A stretch of 64,000 nucleotides of DNA from Rhodothermales bacterium. Its GTDB lineage: Bacteria; Bacteroidota; Rhodothermia; Rhodothermales; JANQRZ01. Shown piece after piece: positions 8,282 through 16,344 of the stretch. The translations under genes and the position numbers were made by a program. The stretch spans positions 436,676-500,675 of the forward strand of contig JBDUXZ010000005.1 of assembly GCA_039944855.1 (NCBI GenBank), written 5' to 3'. Every line of letters starts with the position of its first letter. The first letter of the stretch is position 1. The notes beneath the pieces were generated by a model, which saw only the letters and a program-made list of their open reading frames with translations, ran no database searches and was not told where the DNA came from.

Positions 8282-9040
8282 ATGGCGAAGAAGAAAGCTC
8301 CCAAAATCGTGCTCGGCGTCGACATCGGCGGAACGGGCGTCAAAGGCGCGCTCGTCGACGTCCGCAAGGGCACGCTGACGGCGGACCGGCTCCGCATCCC
8401 CACGCCGCAACCCGCGACGCCCGAGGCCGTCGCCGTGACCGTCGCCGAGATCGTCGAGCACTTCAAGTGGAAGGGGAGGCTTGGCTGCACGATCCCCGCC
8501 CGCGTCCGCCGCGGCGTCGTCGAGACCGCGACGAACATCGACCAGGCGTGGATCGGGACGAACGCGCAGAAGCTCATCGGGAAGGCGACCGGCCTCCGCT
8601 GCGCCGCGCTCAACGACGCCGACGCGGCCGGCATCGCCGAGGCCCGCTTCGGCGCGGGCAAGGGGAAGAAGGGCACCGTTGTCCTGCTCACGTTCGGCAC
8701 CGGCGTCGGCAGCGCTGTGATCGTCGACGGCGACCTCGTCCCGAACACCGAACTCGGCCACATGCGGTGGAAGGGCGACATCGTCGAGAACTGGTCGGCG
8801 AACTCCGTCCGCGAGCGCGAGGAGATGGAATGGGAGGAGTGGGCCGAGCGCGTGCAGGACACGCTCGACTACGTCGAGACGATTCTCGCGCCCGACCTCC
8901 TCATCATCGGCGGCGGCGTGAGCCGGCAGAAGCGGTGGACGGAGTACGGCCCGCTCCTCAAGACGCGGGCGAAGCTGAAGCCGGCGGCGCTCACGAACGA
9001 GGCCGGGATCGTCGGCGCGGCGTGGTACGCGCGGAAGTAG
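8282..9040 (+). CDS. ppgK: Polyphosphate glucokinase (ROK family)
   Basis: A 252-residue kinase that phosphorylates glucose with inorganic polyphosphate (often also ATP). Phosphate loop DIGGTGVKG is at 14-22, and the sugar/catalytic segment is LNDADAAGIAE. The conserved stretches WIGTNA, LLTFGTGVGSA, VPNTELGHM and IIGGGVSRQ match actinobacterial PPGK closely, and its short length and lack of a zinc-cysteine motif also match that subfamily. It follows egtD by 80 bases on the same strand. Start at 8282 (MAKKKAPK) is the first ATG in frame with conserved sequence. A second, different sugar kinase lies at 40016. Confidence 0.9.
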   Translation: MAKKKAPKIVLGVDIGGTGVKGALVDVRKGTLTADRLRIPTPQPATPEAVAVTVAEIVEHFKWKGRLGCTIPARVRRGVVETATNIDQAWIGTNAQKLIGKATGLRCAALNDADAAGIAEARFGAGKGKKGTVVLLTFGTGVGSAVIVDGDLVPNTELGHMRWKGDIVENWSANSVREREEMEWEEWAERVQDTLDYVETILAPDLLIIGGGVSRQKRWTEYGPLLKTRAKLKPAALTNEAGIVGAAWYARK

Positions 9041-9123
9041 CGGAACGGGCGACGGGTGGGCACTTTGCGGGCGGGCTCCGGTATAACCGGCTCCTCTCTC
9101 TTTTCCCCTTCCCCTCTCCTTTC

Positions 9124-9480
9124 ATGGCTTCCTTTTTCGACCAGCACCGCCAGCACCTCCTCGCCGGCGACGCCGACGGCATCGCCGGGCTCTACCACGA
9201 CGACGCCGAGATGCTCTCGTTCGAGTTCGGCGCGAAGCAGGGCCGCGACGCCATCCGCGACCAGTACGCCGCCTTCTTCGACTTCCACGGTTCGATCTCC
9301 TCCGTCGAGATCAACCGGAAGGTTGATCTCGACGGCAGCCTCTTCGTCGAGTTCACGATGGAGAGCGAGCGCGGCACGTTCCAGCTCATCAACGCCTTCG
9401 TGCTCGATGGCGGGAAGGCGCGGCGGCACTTCACGAACGTCGTGCAGGGCGAGGTCGAGGCCGATGAGTCCGAGCGGTGA
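9124..9480 (+). CDS. NTF2/SnoaL-like small protein
   Basis: A 118-residue protein with an NTF2-like alpha+beta cone fold pattern: an N-terminal helix (FFDQHRQHLLAGDADGIAGLYHDDAEML), a middle segment FEFGAKQGRDAIRDQYAAF, then alternating strands to the end. Family members are isomerases, hydrolases or ligand binders; no specific activity can be assigned. It has probable promoter sequence just upstream (CACTTTGC at 9061 and TATAAC at 9082). Its end converges with the SPOR lipoprotein gene 10 bases away. Confidence 0.75.
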   Translation: MASFFDQHRQHLLAGDADGIAGLYHDDAEMLSFEFGAKQGRDAIRDQYAAFFDFHGSISSVEINRKVDLDGSLFVEFTMESERGTFQLINAFVLDGGKARRHFTNVVQGEVEADESER

Positions 9481-9489
9481 GTCGCTCGA

Positions 9490-10041
9490 CTATTGCCCGC
9501 CCGTGCCGCCGAGCGTGACCACGTCGGGGACGATGAACGCCTCGGGAAACCGGCGCTGGATGACGGGGAGCGCCGCCTCGGCCTCGCGCCGGAACTCGAA
9601 CGCGCCGAGCCGCACGCGGTAGTACGGCTGGTTGAAGTAGACCTCCATCGGGAGCCCGTTCGGGAACGCCGCCGCCGCGTCGAGGTCGTCGCGCACGACG
9701 CGCCACCACCCGTCGGCCTCGTCACGCACGTCCTCGGCCGCCGCCTTGTCGGCCGACGAGAAGACCTGCAGCCGGTAGCCCTGCACCGTGCGCGGCCCCT
9801 CCATCTCCGGCATCTCGATCTCCCCGTCCATCAGCATCGCCGGCACGTCGTGCTGGATCGCGGCGTCGACGGGGGCGGGCTCGGCGTCGTACGGGGCCGG
9901 GTCGAAGGTCTCGTACGCCGGCTGCTCCCGCTCGTCGACGGGCTCGGGCTCGGGGTCGCGGTCGGTCTCGCGGGGTCCGCTGCACGCGGTGAGGCCGAGC
10001 AGGGCGATCAGGAGGAGGGCGAGCGGGAGACGGCGGATCAT
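9490..10041 (-). CDS. SPOR-domain lipoprotein
   Basis: A 183-residue lipoprotein: signal MIRRLPLALLLIALLGLTAC with lipobox LTAC (Cys20). An acidic, Pro-rich linker follows (about 21-85). The C-terminal SPOR-like domain contains YRLQVFSSADKAAAEDVRD, then YYRVRLGAFEFRREAEAALP. SPOR domains bind denuded glycan strands of peptidoglycan, typically at division sites. The gene has its own -7 box 30 bases upstream. The stop lies 10 bases from the convergent NTF2-like gene, with no visible terminator between. Confidence 0.85.
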   Translation of the reverse strand: MIRRLPLALLLIALLGLTACSGPRETDRDPEPEPVDEREQPAYETFDPAPYDAEPAPVDAAIQHDVPAMLMDGEIEMPEMEGPRTVQGYRLQVFSSADKAAAEDVRDEADGWWRVVRDDLDAAAAFPNGLPMEVYFNQPYYRVRLGAFEFRREAEAALPVIQRRFPEAFIVPDVVTLGGTGGQ

Positions 10042-10070
10042 CGGCGGGGGAAATGGAGAGCGGGTCGCCC

Positions 10071-10078
10071 CGAAGATA
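10071..10078 (-). promoter_or_regulatory. Predicted -7 box of the SPOR lipoprotein gene
   Basis: TATCTTCG on the minus strand, ending 29 bases before the ATG at 10041. Confidence 0.55.
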
Positions 10079-10096
10079 ACGAGCCGAGGAAGCGGA

Positions 10097-10110
10097 GAGG
10101 CTACGCATCG
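10097..10110. repeat. Short dispersed intergenic repeat GAGGCTACGCATCG, copy 1
   Basis: Fourteen identical bases recur at 23378-23391. Both copies lie between genes and near GAAGAGCCGA-type words (10250-10290 and 23391-23400), suggesting pieces of one degenerate intergenic repeat. Confidence 0.5.
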
Positions 10111-10199
10111 GGGAAACGTCCAGGGCTACCGCCTACTCGCAACGTGCGGTCGAATCTGCCCTGTCTGATCGCCCTCACGAGCGGCCGACCTCCCCCTGT

Positions 10200-10220
10200 C
10201 CCCCTCCTCCGAGGAGGGGG
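10200..10220. repeat. CCCCCTCCTC palindrome
   Basis: CCCCCTCCTC, one base, then its exact reverse complement. With a one-base loop it can fold only after partial melting. It lies between deoC's end and the SPOR gene's promoter and may be a dispersed palindromic element rather than a terminator. Confidence 0.5.
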
Positions 10221-10291
10221 GACGCTCTTTCAAACGGGGAAACGTCAGCTCATCGATTCCTCGGCTCTTTCGTTCCTCGGCTCTTCCGCTC

Positions 10292-11167
10292 CTAATACCC
10301 GTCGCCGCCGGCCCCACCGCCCTGCACAATCGCCACGGACGCGCTCGCGCCGATCCGGCTCGCGCCGTGCGCCACCATCTCCATCGCGTCCTCGTACGAG
10401 CGGACGCCGCCCGACGCCTTCACGCCCATCCCCTCGCCCACGACGCGCCGCATCAGCGCCACGTCCTGCGGGCTCGCCCCGCCCGAGGCGAAGCCGGTCG
10501 ACGTCTTGACGAAGTCGGCGCCGGCGTTCTGCGCGAGGACGCACGCGATCACCTTCTCCTCGTCCGTGAGGAGCGCCGTTTCGAGGATGACTTTCACGAG
10601 CGCCCGCCCGCTCGACGCCTGCCGCGTGGCGTCGACGACGGCGCGGATGTCTTCCTCGACCTCGGCGTACATCCCGCTCTTGAGGAAGCCTACGTTGAGG
10701 ACCATGTCGAGTTCCGTCGCCCCGTCGCGGACGGCCTGCTGCGCCTCGAACGCTTTCACGGGCGCGCGGCTCGCGCCGAACGGGAAGCCGAGCACGGTGC
10801 AGACCGCCGGGACCGCGCCGCGCAGCGCCTCGGCGGCGAGCGGGACGTAGCACGGGTTGACGCACACGCTCGCGAAGCAGTGGGCGCGGGCCTCGGCGCA
10901 GAGCGCGCGGATCGCGTCAGCCGTGGTGTCCGGCTTCAGCACGGTGTGGTCGATGAGCCGGGCGATCGGCGGGGCGAGGGCGCAGGCGTCCGACGGCTCG
11001 GCCTGCGCGCCCGTCGCCGTCTCCGACGCCCGCATCCCGACGCGGCACGCGCCGACGCCGACCATCCGTTCGAGCGTGCGCTGGAGTTCGTCGTCGGCCG
11101 AGGAGCCGGCGCGGGGCGTCCACCCTTCGAGGCGGCGGATGAGGTCTTGCTTTTCCTGTTCGGTCAC
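10292..11167 (-). CDS. deoC: Deoxyribose-phosphate aldolase
   Basis: A 291-residue class I aldolase that cleaves 2-deoxyribose-5-phosphate to glyceraldehyde-3-phosphate and acetaldehyde. Schiff-base Lys221 is in DFVKTSTG, with Lys192 (LVKVILE) and Asp154 (TELDMVLN) completing the active site. The (beta/alpha)8 barrel begins at [10 protein letters not shown], about residue 71. The N-terminal 65 residues are an extension not found in compact family members of about 220 residues; part of it looks helical ([10 protein letters not shown]). Function: salvage of deoxynucleosides. It stands alone here, with its own promoter box. Confidence 0.92.
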   Translation of the reverse strand: MTEQEKQDLIRRLEGWTPRAGSSADDELQRTLERMVGVGACRVGMRASETATGAQAEPSDACALAPPIARLIDHTVLKPDTTADAIRALCAEARAHCFASVCVNPCYVPLAAEALRGAVPAVCTVLGFPFGASRAPVKAFEAQQAVRDGATELDMVLNVGFLKSGMYAEVEEDIRAVVDATRQASSGRALVKVILETALLTDEEKVIACVLAQNAGADFVKTSTGFASGGASPQDVALMRRVVGEGMGVKASGGVRSYEDAMEMVAHGASRIGASASVAIVQGGGAGGDGY

Positions 11168-11205
11168 GGGGACGTGGGGCGATGTGAGTGTTCGGACGTG
11201 GGGAC

Positions 11206-11213
11206 GAAAGGTA
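11206..11213 (-). promoter_or_regulatory. Predicted -7 box of deoC
   Basis: TACCTTTC on the minus strand, 38 bases before the ATG at 11167. It fits TAnCTT. Confidence 0.55.
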
Positions 11214-11225
11214 GCGACGGACCGT

Positions 11226-11732
11226 TCATTCTACGAGTCGGTATTCCACCCGCTCCGACCCAACGACCGCGTAGAACCCGAAGGTCAGCGCACCGCCGAC
11301 CGCAGCGAGAGATACGAGATACACACACAGATCATCGATGAGTATGTCGTCGTCGTTGCAACTCAGCGCGGTACCGAGTCCGAAAAAGGCCGCTCCGACA
11401 CCCGCCCACAGCTTCACGTTCGATGCTCGGGGATCCACGACGAGGGCGCGGACGCTGTCCGTCGGCACCGAGCGCGGCGTGTCTTCCGCGAGCCAGCGTG
11501 TCGAGTCTTCGTGTACGCGGAGGCGGGTGCCGCGCTCACGCGCGACGCCGTGAACGACCTCGACCGTCTTGCCGCCGAGATCCTCCGTCACCCCAGCCAG
11601 CGCCTCCGCGTCGGACCGGCTCACGGTGTGGACCGACGTGCAGCCGACGCCCAGGACGCCGGCGAGCGCAATGACGAAGAGGTGAGCGACAGCCACGTTC
11701 ACGCGCCCGGCCTCCCCCACTCGCCTACGCAT
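11226..11732 (-). CDS. Small lipoprotein with C-terminal membrane segments, unknown function
   Basis: A 168-residue protein. The N-terminus has arginines, a hydrophobic core and LGVGC, a good lipobox at Cys31. The middle carries beta-type sequence ([26 protein letters not shown]...[10 protein letters not shown]), and two hydrophobic stretches follow ([18 protein letters not shown] and [22 protein letters not shown]). The start ATG overlaps the stop of the upstream response-regulator gene (ATGCGTAG), which supports both the start and co-transcription; a GTG ten codons later is an alternative. No family recognised. Confidence 0.7.
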   Translation of the reverse strand: MRRRVGEAGRVNVAVAHLFVIALAGVLGVGCTSVHTVSRSDAEALAGVTEDLGGKTVEVVHGVARERGTRLRVHEDSTRWLAEDTPRSVPTDSVRALVVDPRASNVKLWAGVGAAFFGLGTALSCNDDDILIDDLCVYLVSLAAVGGALTFGFYAVVGSERVEYRLVE

Positions 11733-13110
11733 CCTCCAACGCCTCGTCGAGGTTGTACTTCTTCCGCTTCTCCCACAGCGTCTTCTTCGAGATGCCGAGG
11801 AGGCGGGAAACCTCGGCGTACGACGTGTCCGTGGTCTCGAGGATGTGGCGGATGTACTGGTGCTCCAGCTCTTCGAGCGAGCCGCCGCTGCGGAAGCGGA
11901 AGTAGCCGTCGGCGTTGTCGTCGCCGAAGCCTTCGGTCTTGAGCAGGACGAGGTCGCTCGCGTCGAGCGTGTCGCCGCGTGTGAAGATCAGCGCCCGTTC
12001 GAGCACGTTGCGCAGCTCGCGGACGTTGCCTGGCCAGTCGTGCTCGAGCAGCTTCTGCTCGGCCTCCGGCGTGAAGCGCTCGACGTTCCGCTTCAGCTCC
12101 TTGTTGAACGACTCCACGACCTCTTTGGCGATGAGGAGCACGTCCTTCCCCATCTGCCGCAGCGCGGGCAGCCGGAGCGAGACGACGTTGATGCGGAAGA
12201 AGAGGTCTTTGCGGAACGCCTTCTCCGCCACGCGCTCTTCGAGGTTCGCGTTCGTCGCGCAGACGATCCGCGTCGTGACGCGGATGTCGTCGGTGCCGCC
12301 GAGGCGGCGGAACGTCCGGCTCTCCAAAAACGAGAGGAGCTTGGCCTGGAGCGGGATCGACATCGAGTCGATCTCGTCGAGGAAGAGCGTGCCGCCGTCG
12401 GCGATTTCGAGGAGGCCGGTTTTGGAGGCGCGAGCATCGGTGAAGGCGCCCTTCTCGTAGCCGAACAGCTCGGACTCGAGGAGGTTGTCGGGGAGCGCGG
12501 CGCAGTTGATCTCCATGAACCGCCCGGCGTTCCACTCCGAGCTGAAGTGGATCGTCTTGGCGACGAGGTTCTTCCCCGTCCCCGTCTCGCCGCGGATGAG
12601 GACGATCGTGTTCGGGATGTCGCTGAGCGTCTCGATCGTCTCGCGGACCTTATCCACCTCGGCGCTCGTGCCGACGATCTTGCCGACGTCGTGCGCCTTT
12701 TTCTGCGCCTTCTTGATCTGCTTCAGCTCCTGCTTGTCGCTGTAGAGGTCGAGCGCCTTGTGGAGCAGGGCGCGCATCTCCTCCAGGTTGACCGGCTTCT
12801 GGAGGTAGTGGAACGCCCCGAGCCGCATCGCCTCGACGGCCGTCTGCACCGACGAGTGCGCCGTCATCATGATGACGGGGAGCGTGAGGTCCCGCTCGCG
12901 GAGCGCTTCGAGGAGGTCGATGCCGGACATGTCTGGCATCATGAGGTCCGTCAGGATGAGGTCCGGCGGGCCGTCGGAATCGATCGTCTCCAGCATCGCG
13001 ACGGGGCTCACGAACGACGAGGCGTCGTAGCCGTCGCGGCGGAGCACGGTGGCGAAGAGGTCGCCGATCTTGGGGTCGTCGTCGACGACGCAGATGGTCT
13101 TTTTACTCAT
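11725..13110 (-). CDS. Sigma54-type (NtrC family) response regulator with GAFTDA loop
   Basis: A 461-residue regulator in three parts. The receiver domain (1-120) has Asp10/Asp11, phosphoacceptor Asp55 and Lys105. The AAA+ domain (about 143-375) has Walker A GETGTGKN at 174-181 and Walker B TLFLDEID. A Fis-type helix-turn-helix sits at the C-terminus (SYAEVSRLLGISKKTLWEKR). The sigma54 contact loop reads GAFTDA (221-226) instead of the usual GAFTGA. No histidine kinase is adjacent, so its partner is elsewhere (the hybrid kinase at 55366 is not linked). A -7 box lies 42 bases upstream. It is probably co-transcribed with the small lipoprotein gene after it. Confidence 0.93.
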   Translation of the reverse strand: MSKKTICVVDDDPKIGDLFATVLRRDGYDASSFVSPVAMLETIDSDGPPDLILTDLMMPDMSGIDLLEALRERDLTLPVIMMTAHSSVQTAVEAMRLGAFHYLQKPVNLEEMRALLHKALDLYSDKQELKQIKKAQKKAHDVGKIVGTSAEVDKVRETIETLSDIPNTIVLIRGETGTGKNLVAKTIHFSSEWNAGRFMEINCAALPDNLLESELFGYEKGAFTDARASKTGLLEIADGGTLFLDEIDSMSIPLQAKLLSFLESRTFRRLGGTDDIRVTTRIVCATNANLEERVAEKAFRKDLFFRINVVSLRLPALRQMGKDVLLIAKEVVESFNKELKRNVERFTPEAEQKLLEHDWPGNVRELRNVLERALIFTRGDTLDASDLVLLKTEGFGDDNADGYFRFRSGGSLEELEHQYIRHILETTDTSYAEVSRLLGISKKTLWEKRKKYNLDEALEDA

Positions 13111-13151
13111 ATATCGTGGCAGACGCTATCAATAAACAGGCAGTTTGCACC

Positions 13152-13159
13152 AGAAGATA
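13152..13159 (-). promoter_or_regulatory. Predicted -7 box of the NtrC-type regulator
   Basis: TATCTTCT on the minus strand, 41 bases before the ATG at 13110, inside an unusually AT-rich spacer of 94 bases. Confidence 0.55.
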
Positions 13160-13204
13160 AACCGTTTCTATTCGTAATCCCTCCCTCTTTTTCGAGCACG
13201 AGGC

Positions 13205-14179
13205 CTAGATGCGAGGCCCGACGCGGAGCATCCGGAACGCCGCCGGCTGCACCTCCACCTCGACCTCGACGGCCGACCGCGTCAGCACCTCGCCGTCGAC
13301 GTGGATCGGGACGCCGGCCGAAAGGCGGAGCGTGAGGGCTTCGAGCCGGTCCATCCGCACCTCGGGCTCGTGGAGGTGGCGCCCGGCGATGGCTTTGGGC
13401 AGGAGCCGCGAGATGCGAGCGAGTGAGAGCGGGCCGGAGACGAGGCAGAGGTCGAGCAGGCCGTCGTCGATGCGGGCGTCGGGCGTGAGGCGGAAGCCGC
13501 CGCCGACGGAGGTCCCGTTGCTGACGGCGGCGAGGAAGAACGGCCCCGCGTACATCGGTGGCTCTGCCGTGGGCTGCGGTTCACCGGCGGCGACGGGCTC
13601 CCGACGGCGCACCTCGACGTCGGGCTGCTGCCAGATCCGCAGCGCCTTCGCCACGGCCATGACGTAGCCCGAGATGCCACGGAAGACTTTGAACTGCGCG
13701 GCCTCGGCCGCCACGAGCGCGTCGAACCCGATCCCGACGGCGTTTACGAACACGGCCTCGTGGATGTGGTGGACGTCGCCCGCATCCCGCCACCGCACGA
13801 TCCCGGCGTCGACGGGCACGACGTCGGCGGCGAGGAGGGCGCGGACGGCGTCGGAAGGCCGCTTCGGGACGCCGAGTTGGTGCGCGAAGTCGTTGCCGGT
13901 GCCGAGCGGCAGCACGCCGAAGGGCGTGGCATGGGCGTTGCCGAGTAGCCCCGTCGCCACCTCCTGCACGGTGCCGTCGCCGCCACCCGCGATCACGGCG
14001 TCGAATTGCGTCGCGGCGCGGCGGGCGAGCGTGGCCGCGTGGTTCGGCCGCTCGGTCGCGATGATCTCGAACGGGACGCCCGACGCTTCGAGTGCTTCCC
14101 GGAGTTGGGCACGGGCGCGCCCGGCGCGGCGGTTGCCGGCCGCGGGGTTGAGGATGACGGCGACGGAGCGAAAAGGCAT
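13205..14179 (-). CDS. Diacylglycerol/sphingosine kinase-like lipid kinase (YegS/DgkB family)
   Basis: A 324-residue lipid kinase. The N-terminal catalytic domain starts with VAVILNPAAGN, and the nucleotide-binding GGGDGT motif is at 65-70, followed by LPLGTGNDFA. The C-terminal beta-sandwich contains NGTSVGGGFRLTPDARIDDGLLD (shown in part), which holds the metal-binding region, and ends VDGEVL. Family members phosphorylate diacylglycerol or related lipids at the inner membrane. Divergent from the btuF-like gene; -7 boxes for both directions lie in the 108-base spacer. Confidence 0.9.
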   Translation of the reverse strand: MPFRSVAVILNPAAGNRRAGRARAQLREALEASGVPFEIIATERPNHAATLARRAATQFDAVIAGGGDGTVQEVATGLLGNAHATPFGVLPLGTGNDFAHQLGVPKRPSDAVRALLAADVVPVDAGIVRWRDAGDVHHIHEAVFVNAVGIGFDALVAAEAAQFKVFRGISGYVMAVAKALRIWQQPDVEVRRREPVAAGEPQPTAEPPMYAGPFFLAAVSNGTSVGGGFRLTPDARIDDGLLDLCLVSGPLSLARISRLLPKAIAGRHLHEPEVRMDRLEALTLRLSAGVPIHVDGEVLTRSAVEVEVEVQPAAFRMLRVGPRI

Positions 14180-14207
14180 CGGCGGAGAGGCGAGCGCGGC
14201 GAAGCGC

Positions 14208-14215
14208 TCAAGGTA
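14208..14215 (-). promoter_or_regulatory. Predicted -7 box of the lipid kinase gene
   Basis: TACCTTGA on the minus strand, 28 bases before the ATG at 14179. Confidence 0.55.
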
Positions 14216-14256
14216 CGGCGGCCTCGCGTCACAGGCCGATGCCCGGCCGTCCGCGT

Positions 14257-14264
14257 TACCTTCC
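14257..14264 (+). promoter_or_regulatory. Predicted -7 box of the btuF-like gene
   Basis: TACCTTCC, 23 bases before the ATG at 14288. The leader is too short for a cobalamin riboswitch. Confidence 0.55.
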
Positions 14265-14287
14265 GGCCTCCGTCCCCCGATCCCCGT

Positions 14288-15214
14288 ATGCCGCTGCCCG
14301 TCCGTCTCTGTCTTCTGCTCGCCGCCCTGTTTGCCACGGGCTGCGGCGAGCGCGACGCCGCCTCCGCGCCCGCCGCGCCGACGCCCACCGACGACCTCGG
14401 CCGCGCCGTCGCTGTCGCTCCGCCCGTTGGCCGCGTGCTGACGCTCGCGCCGAACCTGACGGAGATCCTCTTCGCGGCAGGCGGCGGCGCTGCCCTCGTT
14501 GGCGCGAGCCAGGCCGACGACTTCCCCGCCGAGGTCGCCGCGCTCCCCCGCTACGGGACGTACCCGCTCGACCTCGAAGCCGTCGTCGCGCTCCGGCCCG
14601 ACCTCGTGCTCGCGACGAATCAGGTCAACAACCCCGACGACGCCCGCCCCCTCGCCGAAGCCGGCGTGCCGACGTACTTCTTTTCGTTCGAGACGCTCGA
14701 CGACGTGCAGCGCGCGCTACGCCGCGTCGGCGAACTCGTCGGCACCGAAGCCCGCGCCGACGCCGCGGCTGATTCGTTCGAGACGCGACTCCAACGCCTC
14801 GCCGCTCGCACCGATTCGCTCGCTCGGCCGCGCACGCTGCTGCTGATCGGCGACGAGACGCTCTTCGCGTTCGGCAGCGCGTCGTACACCCAGCAGATGA
14901 TCGCGCTTGCGGGCGGCGAGAGCGTGACGGCACACTTCGACGGCGAGGCCGTCACGCTCTCCGACGAGTTCGTGCTCGAAGCCGCGCCCGACGTCATCGT
15001 CGGCACGTTCGGGGCGGACACCGACGCGGCTCGCCTGCTCGCGCTCCACCCGGCGTGGGCGTCCGTCCCCGCCGTCGCCGCCGGCCGCGTCCACTCCGTC
15101 GACCCGGACCTCGTGCTCCGCCCCGGCCCCCGCCTCGCCGACGGCACCGAGACGCTCGCCCGCCTGCTCCACCCCGTGGCGTTTGGTGATCCATCCGGCG
15201 GAGGGACGCTGTGA
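14288..15214 (+). CDS. Periplasmic-binding lipoprotein of a BtuF/FecB-type ABC importer
   Basis: A 308-residue lipoprotein with signal and lipobox FATGC (Cys19). The mature part is a helical-backbone binding protein of the type that delivers cobalamin, haem or ferric siderophores. Recognisable are DDLGRAVAVAPPVGRVLTLAPNLTEILFA (abbreviated), VALRPDLVLATNQ and AAPDVIVGTF. The permease gene follows with a GTGA overlap, so the pair is one transcription unit. Substrate cannot be decided; the 5-prime region is too short for a B12 riboswitch, which weakens but does not exclude a cobalamin role. Confidence 0.88.
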   Translation: MPLPVRLCLLLAALFATGCGERDAASAPAAPTPTDDLGRAVAVAPPVGRVLTLAPNLTEILFAAGGGAALVGASQADDFPAEVAALPRYGTYPLDLEAVVALRPDLVLATNQVNNPDDARPLAEAGVPTYFFSFETLDDVQRALRRVGELVGTEARADAAADSFETRLQRLAARTDSLARPRTLLLIGDETLFAFGSASYTQQMIALAGGESVTAHFDGEAVTLSDEFVLEAAPDVIVGTFGADTDAARLLALHPAWASVPAVAAGRVHSVDPDLVLRPGPRLADGTETLARLLHPVAFGDPSGGGTL

Positions 15215-16230
15215 ACCGCGCGGGGCTCGTCGGGCTCGGGCTCGTCGTCGCCCTCGTCGTGTCCCTCGCCGTCGCCGTGGCGTTCGGGAGCGCGGACGTA
15301 GCGCTCGGCGACGTCGGCCGCGCCGTGCTCCACCGGCTGACGGCGGGGGCCGTCGCACCACCGGGCGAGGTGGCCGACGTGATCGTGTGGACGCTCCGGC
15401 TACCGCGCGCGCTCCTCGCCGCGCTCGTCGGCGGCGGACTCGCCGTGATCGGCGTGGCGATGCAGGCGCTCGTGCGCAACCCGCTCGCCGAGCCGTACAT
15501 CCTCGGCGTGTCGAGCGGGGCCAGCGCGGGTGTGTCGCTGTTCTACCTCGGCTTCCTCCCGCCCCTCCTGACGCGGACGCTCTCACTCTCGCTCGCGGCG
15601 TTCCTCGGCGCGCTCGCCGCCATGCTCGTCGTCTACCTCGTCGCCCGGCAGGGCCCGCGCATCTCGACGGCGCGGCTCCTCCTCGCGGGCGTCGCCGTCT
15701 CCGCGTTCCTCGCCGCGCTGACGGCGTTCGTCACCTTCGCCTCGCCGGACCCGAACAAGATCCGCACGGTCCTCTTCCTCCTCCTCGGCTCGTTCGCCGG
15801 AACGACGTGGGGCGGCGTCGCGCTCCCCGCCGCCGGCGCGCTCCTCGGGCTCGCCGTGCTGTGGGTGCTCGCCCGCCCGCTCGACGCGTTGCTGACGGGC
15901 GAGGAGCCCGCGCAGAGCCTCGGCGTCCCAGTCGAGGGGCTGAAGCGGACGCTCGTCGGGCTCGCGGCGCTCGTCACCGGCGTGCTCGTCGCGGCGAGCG
16001 GGATCATCGGGTTCGTCGGGCTCATCGTCCCGCACGCGGTCCGCTTCGTCGTCGGCGTCGGGCACCGGCGCGTCGTGCCGCTCTCGTTCGCCGCCGGCGC
16101 GCTCTTCCTCGTGTGGGCCGACCTCGCCGCGCGCACGATCCTGCCCGATCAGGAGGTGCCCGTCGGCGTGCTAACCGCGCTCTGCGGGGTGCCGTTCTTC
16201 CTCGCCCTCCTCCGCCGCTCCGGGGTGTGA
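15211..16230 (+). CDS. FecCD/BtuC-type ABC transporter permease
   Basis: A 339-residue inner-membrane permease with about ten transmembrane helices. Family marks are RLPRALLAALVGGGLAVIG, QALVRNPLAEPYILGVSSGA (the conserved NPLAEPxxLGxSxGA region), GFVGLIVPHAVRF (the ATPase-coupling loop) and the C-terminal LPDQEVPVGVLTALCGVPFF. It starts at a GTG that overlaps the binding-protein stop codon. The expected ATPase gene does not follow: the next gene is a polyprenyl synthase. Confidence 0.92.
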   Translation: MNRAGLVGLGLVVALVVSLAVAVAFGSADVALGDVGRAVLHRLTAGAVAPPGEVADVIVWTLRLPRALLAALVGGGLAVIGVAMQALVRNPLAEPYILGVSSGASAGVSLFYLGFLPPLLTRTLSLSLAAFLGALAAMLVVYLVARQGPRISTARLLLAGVAVSAFLAALTAFVTFASPDPNKIRTVLFLLLGSFAGTTWGGVALPAAGALLGLAVLWVLARPLDALLTGEEPAQSLGVPVEGLKRTLVGLAALVTGVLVAASGIIGFVGLIVPHAVRFVVGVGHRRVVPLSFAAGALFLVWADLAARTILPDQEVPVGVLTALCGVPFFLALLRRSGV

Positions 16231-16344
16231 CGCGGGACGATCGACCCGAACGCCGTACTTTGCCCCCATCGAATCTTCCCGGTCGGGGTGCAACCTGTGG
16301 GCCGCAACGCCGGTAGCATCTTTCAGGAATAAGTGAAACACCGC

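Noticed and set aside
14180-14287. Possible cobalamin riboswitch before the btuF-like gene
   Set aside because: The spacer is only 108 bases, contains promoter boxes for both directions and shows none of the conserved B12-box words.
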